5,234 bases of DNA. Origin: Alphaproteobacteria bacterium. GTDB taxonomy: Bacteria; Pseudomonadota; Alphaproteobacteria; Micropepsales; Micropepsaceae. The translations under genes were made by a program, and so were the position numbers. Below, in pieces: positions 1 to 4,727 of the stretch; the stretch's first letter is position 1; each line of letters opens with the position of its first letter. The notes under the pieces were generated by a model. It did not search any database. It was given only the letters and a program-made list of their open reading frames with translations, and was not told the origin of the DNA. The stretch covers positions 1 through 5,234 of the forward strand of contig JAICVV010000172.1 of assembly GCA_025935155.1 (NCBI GenBank), read 5' to 3'.

Positions 1-397
1 AGGGAACGGACGGCCCGAAATTGTGTTTGCGCAAAATCGCGCCGCTCTTCGCATCGATGGCGTACAGCGTATTGCTTTCCGTGGCCACGTACACGACGTC
101 GTGCACGCCGGCGCCCTTGATGTGCGCGTTTGTTAAATAGAGCGGCTGCGCATGCACCAGATCGTCGAGTGCGACGGTTTTCAGCAGCTTGAACTGGCCG
201 CTGCGCACGGCCCGCGGCGTGAGGGTTTCTTCGCTGGAGTTCCAGCCGGTGCGCAGATTGTCGTAGTGGTAGGTGACCACACGCACGCCGTTTTGAACCT
301 TCTGGCTCGGGGTGGCAGCGATTGCCGGTATCGCGATGCACGCGGTTGCAGCAAGCACCGCCGCGCGTCTGCTGCGCACAATCTTTTGACGTGCCAT
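1..397 (-). CDS. Secreted PQQ-like beta-propeller repeat protein, N-terminal part (runs off left edge)
   Basis: The minus frame from ATG 397 is open to the window edge, giving the first 132 residues. Residues 1-28 look like a Sec signal peptide: basic start (MARQKIVRSRR), hydrophobic stretch AAVLAATACIAIPAIAA and probable cleavage after the AIAA. The mature start VVTYHYDNLRTGWNSSE, then HAQPLYL and the blade-like DVVYVATESNTLYAIDAKSGAIL (about 100-122), match the opening of PQQ-binding-like (quinoprotein-type) beta-propeller proteins. In that family each blade carries a V-Y-x-A-T-x-x-x-x-x-Y-A-x-D-x-x-T/S-G signature. An SD sequence GGAGGT (413-408) lies 10 nt before the ATG. The protein is expected in the periplasm. 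Whether it binds PQQ, is an enzyme or is only a propeller scaffold cannot be judged without the C-terminus. It has the same orientation as the efflux operon but is 146 bp away and has its own SD, so it is probably a separate unit. Confidence 0.8.
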   Translation of the reverse strand, partial: MARQKIVRSRRAAVLAATACIAIPAIAATPSQKVQNGVRVVTYHYDNLRTGWNSSEETLTPRAVRSGQFKLLKTVALDDLVHAQPLYLTNAHIKGAGVHDVVYVATESNTLYAIDAKSGAILRKHNFGPSVP

Positions 398-407
398 GTT
401 GGACTCT

Positions 408-413
408 ACCTCC
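408..413 (-). promoter_or_regulatory. Ribosome binding site of the beta-propeller gene
   Basis: GGAGGT on the minus strand, 10 nt upstream of ATG 397. It supports this start for a gene that is cut by the window edge. Confidence 0.6.
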
Positions 414-473
414 GCTCGATTGCAGGCAAGCTGAAGGACCAACGGCGCGCGGTGCGGGCAGGTTCCGGAGTTC

Positions 474-502
474 CGCGAAAGAGCACGATGACGATTTTCG
501 CG
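474..502. repeat. Inverted repeat in the gap behind the efflux operon
   Basis: CGCGAAA (474-480) and TTTCGCG (496-502) form perfect 7-bp arms around a 15-nt loop, 41 bp beyond the stop codon of the MFS gene and upstream of the beta-propeller gene. There is no clear run of T after either side, so it is not a textbook intrinsic terminator. It could be a weak terminator, a protein-binding site or chance. No strong sigma-70 promoter is apparent in the rest of the 398-543 gap. Confidence 0.35.
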
Positions 503-543
503 AGGGATTATTCCGGCAACGATGCTCTAAATTGTTGCGGGGT

Positions 544-2073
544 CTAATGCCCGCCGGAGGGGAGGGCGACGGGCGCTTTCGGCCGCGGCGACAGCCACAC
601 ACCCGCGGCAACCGCGGCGATGGTCAATGCCAGCAGGAAGAACACGCGGTTGGTTGCCAGCATCACCGCCTGGCTTTGCACCATGTCACTCAGATTTTGA
701 ATCGCCTGCTGAAGCGAAAGCCCGTGCGCCTGCAAGGTATCCAGCACGGATTGCGAATTCTGCACCTTGCCGGCGAGATCGACTCGCGCAGTCACCGTCG
801 CATTGTCCCATAAGGTGGTGGAGAGCGCGGTCCCGAAGGCGCCGGCCATGGTGCGAATGAAATTGATCAACCCGGCGGCGGATGCCGTTTGCGCCGCTGG
901 CACGGCGGCAACCGAGAGTCCCAGCAGGGGCACGAAAAACAGCGGCATGCCGATCCCGGTGAGCAGCTGCGGCACGACCAGCTGCCAGTAGGTCATGTTC
1001 TGCGCGAACGACGTGCGATACAGAGTAATCGCGGCAAGCAGGCCGAGCCCAACCGACATCATCAGTCGCGGATCGACGCGCGAGATCAGCAGGGCGGCAA
1101 TGGGCGCCACCATCACGCCCAGCACGCCCTGCCAGGCCATAACTTCGCCCGCGGATGTGGCGGTGTAATTCATGTTGGTTTGCAGCCACAGTGGAATGAG
1201 CACGATGGTGGCGAAGAACGCCGCCATGGTGAACGCCATCGCGATCGCCATCACACTGAAGGTGCGGAAGCGGAAGACGCTGAGATCGACGATCGGGTGC
1301 TCGTCCGTCAACTCCCAAATCATGAAGGCGACGAAGCCGATGGCCGAAATCACCGCGAGAACCACAATGAAGGAGGAGGCGAACCAGTCCTTGTCCTGTC
1401 CATTGTCCAGCATGATCTGCAAGGCGCCAATCCATAGAATGAGCAGGCCGAGCCCGACGAAATCGATTGGCCGCTTCACCGTCAGCGTTTCGCGCGAGCG
1501 CAGCACGCTCCACACCATCAGGGCGACAAAAATGGAAATTGGTACGTTGATGTAAAACGCCCACGGCCAGCCGACCGAATCCGTCAGCGCGCCGCCGATC
1601 AGCGGCCCGGCGATGGGCGCGAGAATCGTGGTCATGGTTTGCAGCCCAAGCGCCTGCTGCACGCGCGCGGGCGGCGTGATGCGCATCAGCAAAGTCTGCG
1701 ACATCGGCATCAGCGGACCGCCGGAAAAACCCTGTAGCACACGGAAGATCACCAGCATGGAAAGCGACGGCGCCAGTCCGCACAGCAGCGAGAACAGGCC
1801 GAAGCCGGCCGCGGCGATCGCCATCACTTTTACCGCGCCGAACCGCGCTGCCAGCCAGCCGCTGAGCGGCACGGTGATCGCTTCCGCCACCGCATAGGAT
1901 GTGATCACCCACGTGCCTTCGTTGGGCGAAACCGCCAGCGATCCGGCGATGTGCGGCACGGCGACGTTCACGATGGTGAGGTCGAGCACCGCCATGAAGT
2001 TGGCAAGCGCCAGGAGCGCGATGGTGCCGAACAGCGCGGCGCCATGAAGATAATTCGGTTCCTGCTCCGGCAC
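544..2073 (-). CDS. emrB: DHA2-family MFS multidrug efflux permease, EmrB/QacA type
   Basis: This is a 509-residue inner-membrane proton-drug antiporter of the 14-helix DHA2 family, a normal length for EmrB. Family marks visible: helix 1 with LDLTIVNVAVP (30-40, Asp31 in the membrane); the WVITSYAVAEAITVPLSGWLAARFG stretch (55-79) covering helix 2 and motif A; RVLQGFSGG (111-119, motif B, Arg111); APIAGPLIGG (152-161, antiporter motif C); and GWPWAFYINVPI (168-179), typical of EmrB. A hydrophilic section at about 422-472 fits the periplasmic loop before the last helix. The start is GTG at 2073. An AGGA overlapping the preceding stop codon region serves as a modest SD, and no good in-frame ATG occurs before helix 1. 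It starts 12 bp after the EmrA-type gene, so the two are co-transcribed. By family knowledge it exports hydrophobic toxins or drugs together with EmrA and an outer-membrane channel. The actual substrate cannot be read from the sequence. Confidence 0.95.
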   Translation of the reverse strand: MPEQEPNYLHGAALFGTIALLALANFMAVLDLTIVNVAVPHIAGSLAVSPNEGTWVITSYAVAEAITVPLSGWLAARFGAVKVMAIAAAGFGLFSLLCGLAPSLSMLVIFRVLQGFSGGPLMPMSQTLLMRITPPARVQQALGLQTMTTILAPIAGPLIGGALTDSVGWPWAFYINVPISIFVALMVWSVLRSRETLTVKRPIDFVGLGLLILWIGALQIMLDNGQDKDWFASSFIVVLAVISAIGFVAFMIWELTDEHPIVDLSVFRFRTFSVMAIAMAFTMAAFFATIVLIPLWLQTNMNYTATSAGEVMAWQGVLGVMVAPIAALLISRVDPRLMMSVGLGLLAAITLYRTSFAQNMTYWQLVVPQLLTGIGMPLFFVPLLGLSVAAVPAAQTASAAGLINFIRTMAGAFGTALSTTLWDNATVTARVDLAGKVQNSQSVLDTLQAHGLSLQQAIQNLSDMVQSQAVMLATNRVFFLLALTIAAVAAGVWLSPRPKAPVALPSGGH

Positions 2074-2085
2074 GGCGCTCGCGTC

Positions 2086-3177
2086 CTAGCGCTGCGCCGT
2101 ATCGATGGTCGTCGTCATCGAGAGCCCGACGCGCAGCGGATGCTGTTCAAGTTCGCGGGAATCGAGCGTCACGCGGACCGGCAGCCGCTGCACCACCTTG
2201 ATCCAGTTGCCTGTCGCGTTCTGCGCCGGGATAACGGCGAACGCTGACCCGGTACCGCCGCTCAGCCCCTGCACGCGCCCGTGGAATTTCACGCCCGAGC
2301 CGTAGAGATCGGAGACGAGCGTCACGGGCTGCCCGGTATGCACCTTGTCCAGTTGGCCTTCCTTGAAATTGGCATCCACATACACGCTGCCGACCGGCAC
2401 GATGCTCATCAGCGCCTGCCCAACCTGCACCCGCTGGCCGATCTGCACATTCTTCTGCGCCACCACGCCGTCGAACGGCGCGCGGATAACGGTGCGGGAG
2501 AGATTGAGCTTCGCCGTGTCGCGCGCCGCTTTGGCAGCCAGCACTTCCGGATTGTGGGCGATGTCGGTGCCGCGGATCAGCGCCTGCTGCGAGGCCAGCG
2601 TCTGCTTTGCGGCCACGAGGCTCGCCTGCGCGGTTTCATAGGTGTTGCGGTAGTCGGTGACCTGCTCGTCGGCAATGGCGCCGGCGCGCGAAAGCGCCAC
2701 GCGGCGATTGTAATCCTGGTTCGCGCGCGTGACATCGGAGTTGCGCGCGGTGACCTGTGCGGCCGCTTCGGCGGCATTAGCGAAATATTGCTCCACTCGG
2801 CGCACGGTTTGTGCATACGTGGCTTCGGCTTGCGCGTAGGCAAGTTGCGTGTCGGCCGGATCGATTGTCACCAGCACCTGCCCGCGCTTCACATGGGCGG
2901 TGTTGCTGACTGTCACATTGGCGATGGTGCCGTTGATCTGCGGCGTGATCTGCGCGCTGTCGGCCCCGACATAGGCATCGTCGGTCGAGATGTAGCGAAG
3001 GCCGGTCCAATACCACCACCCGCCATACGCCAGTCCGAGCACCGCCAGCAGCGCGCCGAACATAATGAACAGGCGCTTGCGCAACGCCTTGCGGCGCGCG
3101 GCATTATCCACCTGCTTTTCCGGCTTCTCGCGAAGAAAGGCGGTCGAACGGATATCGGCAACAGCTGCATCTGCCAT
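2086..3177 (-). CDS. emrA: HlyD/EmrA-family membrane fusion (periplasmic adaptor) protein
   Basis: A 363-residue adaptor that links the MFS permease to an outer-membrane TolC-like duct. Order of parts: cytosolic basic N-terminus (1-35, KALRKR); one membrane anchor at about 36-58 (LFIMFGALLAVLGLAYGGWW); YISTDDAYVGAD (62-73) and the first biotinyl-lipoyl half (QITPQINGTIANVTVSNTAHVKRGQVLVTIDP, 77-107); a long Ala/Gln-rich helical hairpin (about 109-225); the second lipoyl half with TVIRAPFDGVVAQ (229-241) and VQVGQAL; a beta-barrel domain; and near the C-terminus NATGNWIKVVQRLPVRV (320-336), a signature of EmrA-type adaptors. Length is normal for EmrA. The start at 3177 is preceded by a purine-rich SD (GAGGAAAGAG). 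It lies 28 bp behind the 50-residue membrane protein and 12 bp before the permease gene, inside the same operon. No TolC-like gene is in the window. Confidence 0.95.
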   Translation of the reverse strand: MADAAVADIRSTAFLREKPEKQVDNAARRKALRKRLFIMFGALLAVLGLAYGGWWYWTGLRYISTDDAYVGADSAQITPQINGTIANVTVSNTAHVKRGQVLVTIDPADTQLAYAQAEATYAQTVRRVEQYFANAAEAAAQVTARNSDVTRANQDYNRRVALSRAGAIADEQVTDYRNTYETAQASLVAAKQTLASQQALIRGTDIAHNPEVLAAKAARDTAKLNLSRTVIRAPFDGVVAQKNVQIGQRVQVGQALMSIVPVGSVYVDANFKEGQLDKVHTGQPVTLVSDLYGSGVKFHGRVQGLSGGTGSAFAVIPAQNATGNWIKVVQRLPVRVTLDSRELEQHPLRVGLSMTTTIDTAQR

Positions 3178-3205
3178 GCTGTGTTACTCTTTCCTCTTTT
3201 GCCGC

Positions 3206-3358
3206 TTACACGAACTGCCAGAGCAGCACGGCAATGGCCGCGCCCGTAGCAAAGCCGCCGATCAGCGCGCCGACGATATTCGCGGTGTCTTTTGTTTGTG
3301 TGTGCGCGCGCGTCGCGCGCGTGGCGATGTTTCCAACTTTCATGGCGATCGCGCTCAT
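3206..3358 (-). CDS. Small single-helix membrane protein (50 aa), unknown function
   Basis: A short gene that length cut-offs would miss. ATG at 3358 overlaps the stop of the DUF2218 gene by 4 bp (ATGA) and TAA is at 3208-3206. The product has 50 residues: a polar, basic N-terminus (MSAIAMKVGNIATRATRAHT, then QTKDT) and a membrane segment at about 27-50 (ANIVGALIGGFATGAAIAVLLWQFV) with small-residue GxxxG-like spacing (GALIGG, GFATG) that favours helix packing. Its own SD is weak (GGA about 7-9 nt upstream), so translation probably depends on coupling to the gene before it. An internal ATG (Met6, 3343) is an alternative start and would not alter the helix. I do not recognise a family. Position between DUF2218 and the EmrA adaptor suggests, by inference only, an accessory membrane peptide of the pump. 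The N-terminal third is encoded by an alternating GC tract, which could inflate coding appearance, but the frame, coupling and helix argue for a real gene. Confidence 0.65.
   Translation of the reverse strand: MSAIAMKVGNIATRATRAHTQTKDTANIVGALIGGFATGAAIAVLLWQFV
3297..3323. repeat. Alternating pyrimidine-purine (TG/CG) tract
   Basis: Positions 3297-3312 alternate strictly T/C with G. After T3313 the pattern restarts at 3314-3323, so it is broken once, by a T-C step. Such TG/CG runs are prone to form left-handed Z-DNA under negative supercoiling. It lies inside the 50-residue gene and encodes its ATRATRAHT stretch. It may simply reflect Ala/Arg/Thr codons at high GC. Confidence 0.5.
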
Positions 3359-3642
3359 TGGAGCGTCCACTGGTATTTGAGGCTTTCGTCGTGCGCGAAA
3401 CGGTCGAGGCGTTCCGCCACGACGTCTTCAAGCAGCTCGGCGTATTCCTTCGACTTCGCCGTCAGCGTGATGTCGAGAAAACCGTCGCCGGCGCTGAGCT
3501 CGCAGCTCGCGAACGGAAAACGGATTGTCGCGGCCGTGTTGCTGAATTCGAGATCGGGCACCGCGCGCCGCCAGGCCTTGCTGAAGCTGACAAGATATTC
3601 GCGGGCGTTTTCGGTGCGAACGCGGGCGTAGGATATCGTCAT
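3355..3642 (-). CDS. DUF2218 domain-containing protein
   Basis: A 95-residue soluble protein, full length for the DUF2218 family (usually about 90-100 residues). Recognisable features: N-terminal TISYARVRTENAREYLVSFSKAWRRAVP (2-29); the central block ATIRFPFASCELSAGDGFLDITLTA (38-62) with its F-P-F-x-x-C-x-L pattern; and the helix EYAELLEDVVAERLDRFA (66-83) followed by a short strand with Trp92 (LKYQWTL). The family's biochemical role is unknown and no catalytic motif is apparent. No signal peptide or membrane segment is seen, so it is likely cytoplasmic. The ATG at 3642 overlaps the previous stop by 4 bp (ATGA) and has an SD GGAGA 7-8 nt upstream. Its own stop overlaps the start of the next gene in the same way, so translation is tightly coupled on both sides. 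Placement inside an EmrAB operon behind TetR operators suggests a link to the exported compound, for example binding or sensing it. That is inference. Confidence 0.85.
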   Translation of the reverse strand: MTISYARVRTENAREYLVSFSKAWRRAVPDLEFSNTAATIRFPFASCELSAGDGFLDITLTAKSKEYAELLEDVVAERLDRFAHDESLKYQWTLQ

Positions 3643-3932
3643 CGTCGATTCTCCAGGGTGCGGTTGGAGGCGATGTGGCCGGTGAAGACGAGTTGCGCCA
3701 ACGCCGTGGCGCCGAAGACGGTTGCCAGACGAATGGCATTGAACCGTTCGGGCCCGAGTAGCTGGGCGGCGAGCGCGAGAGCGAGGGACGAAAGGGCGGA
3801 CAGGGTGATGACATGACTCCAGGAATTGAGAGAAAAATCGGCCGGGACCGCAGAGGGGGGCAGAATTCTGAGGCCCCGGCCGGAGGCGGGGAGGAACGGC
3901 AGCGTTCGGGAGGGAAGACGATGCCTGTCCAT
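3639..3932 (-). CDS. Small two-helix membrane protein (97 aa), unknown function, first gene of the operon
   Basis: The ATG at 3932 gives 97 residues. The N-terminal 35 or so are Pro/Arg-rich (MDRHRLPSRTLPFLPASGRG). Two hydrophobic segments follow, about 39-60 (WSHVITLSALSSLALALAAQLLG) and about 65-87 (FNAIRLATVFGATALAQLVFTGHIA), then a short polar tail ASNRTLENRR. A GGGGA sequence sits about 6 nt before this ATG. A TTG at 3947 in the same frame would add five residues but lies only 1 nt from a perfect AGGAGG (3955-3950), while that AGGAGG is 16 nt from the ATG, so the exact start is unsettled. No other usual start codon occurs before the second helix, so the odd N-terminus must be translated if the gene is real. 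Its stop overlaps the DUF2218 start (ATGA), which strongly supports it as a gene. I do not recognise a family. It is the first gene behind the TetR-type operators. Confidence 0.65.
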   Translation of the reverse strand: MDRHRLPSRTLPFLPASGRGLRILPPSAVPADFSLNSWSHVITLSALSSLALALAAQLLGPERFNAIRLATVFGATALAQLVFTGHIASNRTLENRR

Positions 3933-3959
3933 TGCAATTCCCCGCAAACCTCCTATAAC
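3932..3959 (+). promoter_or_regulatory. Candidate sigma-70 promoter for the tetR gene
   Basis: TTGCAA (3932-3937, 4 of 6 to the -35 consensus), a 16-bp spacer and TATAAC (3954-3959, 5 of 6 to the -10 consensus) on the + strand. Transcription would start near 3966, inside the left palindrome, leaving a leader of about 99 nt that also contains the right palindrome. A repressor bound at the left site would cover the -10 and start point. Assigned by eye only. Confidence 0.4.
3950..3955 (-). promoter_or_regulatory. Strong Shine-Dalgarno sequence at the head of the efflux operon
   Basis: AGGAGG on the minus strand, directly downstream of the left operator palindrome. Spacing is too short for TTG 3947 (1 nt) and long for ATG 3932 (16 nt). 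A second purine run, GGGGA, nearer the ATG may be the one used. Its presence supports the minus-strand transcript being translated from this point. Confidence 0.5.
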
Positions 3960-3972
3960 CGTACTGTACGGT
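3958..3972. promoter_or_regulatory. Left TetR-type operator palindrome
   Basis: ACCGTAC-T-GTACGGT, a perfect inverted repeat with 7-bp arms around one central base. The same core recurs 57 bp away (centres 3965 and 4022). It sits 26 bp upstream of the ATG of the first efflux-operon gene and overlaps the candidate + strand promoter. Size and symmetry are typical of TetR-family sites, and the tetR gene is adjacent, so it is most likely that protein's operator. Confidence 0.8.
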
Positions 3973-3980
3973 CAGCCGTG

Positions 3981-4009
3981 GAGGTAGGCCTTGAAGGTTA
4001 GCCCGTCAA
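3981..4009 (-). promoter_or_regulatory. Candidate promoter for the efflux operon
   Basis: On the minus strand, TTGACG (4009-4004, 5 of 6 to the -35 consensus) is followed after 17 bp by TACCTC (3986-3981), a poor -10 match. If used, transcription would start near 3974, right beside the left operator, and the right operator would lie just upstream of the -35 element. The weak -10 keeps confidence low. Confidence 0.3.
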
Positions 4010-4011
4010 GG

Positions 4012-4032
4012 ACGACCGTACGGTACGGTCGT
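4012..4032. promoter_or_regulatory. Right TetR-type operator palindrome (extended)
   Basis: Perfect 10-bp arms ACGACCGTAC (4012-4021) and GTACGGTCGT (4023-4032) around the central G4022. It contains the same 15-bp core as the left site (ACCGTAC-N-GTACGGT), with only the central base different, and adds three paired bases on each side, so it may be the higher-affinity site. It ends 32 bp before the TTG start of the tetR gene. Confidence 0.85.
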
Positions 4033-4064
4033 TAAATGTTTGTAATGTAAGTTAAGGCACAGCT

Positions 4065-4715
4065 TTGGAAGACCAGGCCACCATTGAACTTTCTCCCGTG
4101 AACCGGGATGGCAAGGACGAGCGGCGCGATGCCATTATCGCCATCGCCAAGCAGGCCTTTATCCAGTTCGGCTACGCCGGCACGTCCATGTCCTGCATTG
4201 CGTCGCGCGTGGGCGGCTCCAAGGCAACGCTCTACAACTACTTCAAATCGAAGGAAGAGCTATTCGATGCCGTTGTGGGCAAGAAGTGCGAGCAGTTCGC
4301 CGAACTGCTAACGGCCGCAGCGATCGAGAGCCACGGCGATCTGCGCGCCGCGCTGACCAATTTCGGCGAACACTTTCTCGAGGTGCTTCTCGCCGACGAT
4401 TCTATCGCGTTCTACCGTCTGGTGATCGGCGAGTGCTCGCGGGTACCGGAGCTTGGGCTCAGCATCTACAACGCCGGTGTGCGCCAGAACCAGGGCCGCA
4501 TGGCCGAGTTTCTGACTCGTGCAAAAGAGGCCGGACAGTTGCGGGCCGATGCCGATGTGAACGTGGCGGCCGAGCAGTTCACCGAATTGTGCCTCGCCGG
4601 CATTCACCGCCGCCGATTGTGGAACGTGGTTCCTAATCCCAGCCGGAAAGAGATTCAGGCGAATGTGGCGAACGCCGTCTCAACCTTCATGCGCGCCTAC
4701 GGGAACGAGGCGTAG
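4065..4715 (+). CDS. TetR/AcrR-family transcriptional repressor (AefR-like C-terminal domain)
   Basis: A 216-residue one-component regulator, a normal length for the family. The DNA-binding domain covers about 20-67: RRDAIIAIAKQAFIQFGYAGTSM (helix 1), then the helix-turn-helix SMSCIASRVGGSKATLYNYFKSKEELFDAVV with the conserved LYNYFKSKEEL end. The C-terminal ligand and dimer domain (about 75-210), with FYRLVIGECSRVPELGLSIYNAGV (116-139), resembles the AefR-like TetR C-terminal type. The start is TTG at 4065 with AAGG (4054-4057) 7 nt upstream. A GTG at 4098 is in frame but lacks an SD, and a stop (TAA at 4053-4055) closes the frame above. It is divergent from the efflux operon, with two palindromes between them, so it is the probable local repressor and autoregulated. 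The inducer is unknown, likely a pump substrate. It converges on the chloride-channel gene with 12 bp between stop codons. Confidence 0.93.
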   Translation: MEDQATIELSPVNRDGKDERRDAIIAIAKQAFIQFGYAGTSMSCIASRVGGSKATLYNYFKSKEELFDAVVGKKCEQFAELLTAAAIESHGDLRAALTNFGEHFLEVLLADDSIAFYRLVIGECSRVPELGLSIYNAGVRQNQGRMAEFLTRAKEAGQLRADADVNVAAEQFTELCLAGIHRRRLWNVVPNPSRKEIQANVANAVSTFMRAYGNEA

Positions 4716-4727
4716 CGCCAACCTGCA

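Noticed and set aside
152..813. Overlapping + strand open frames (152-547 and 322-813)
   Set aside because: They are antisense to the beta-propeller gene and the MFS 3' end. Their translations are low-complexity and Arg/His-rich with no family resemblance, as expected of GC-rich shadows.
889..1437. 182-residue + strand frame antisense to emrB
   Set aside because: The product is rich in His, Arg, Gly and Asp, with no domain and no SD support. It mirrors the codon bias of the clear MFS gene on the other strand.
686..1912. 408-residue minus-strand frame
   Set aside because: Same strand but out of frame with the emrB gene, which has unmistakable MFS motifs. Its translation is Ala/Arg/His-rich junk, so it is a frame shadow.
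2281..3249. 322-residue + strand frame antisense to emrA
   Set aside because: It is long only because of the high GC content. It has no recognisable domain and lies fully opposite the convincing adaptor gene.
2913..3431. 172-residue minus-strand frame crossing the small gene and the emrA 5' end
   Set aside because: It is out of frame with both DUF2218 and emrA, with an Arg/Ser/Ala-rich product and no SD. The 50-residue gene in the neighbouring frame fits the operon spacing better.
3292..3816. 174-residue + strand frame opposite DUF2218 and the small membrane gene
   Set aside because: The minus-strand genes here are linked by ATGA overlaps and carry a known domain. The + strand product has neither a domain nor a plausible SD.
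3989..3997. CCTT-G-AAGG palindrome between the two operators
   Set aside because: The arms are only 4 bp and unrelated to the operator core, so chance is the simplest explanation.
4308..4607. 99-residue minus-strand frame inside tetR
   Set aside because: It is antisense to a clear TetR gene and has no domain or ribosome binding site.
4716..4727. Possible bidirectional terminator between tetR and the ClC gene
   Set aside because: The 12-bp gap has no stem-loop with a T run. Termination must lie within the coding ends or be factor-dependent.
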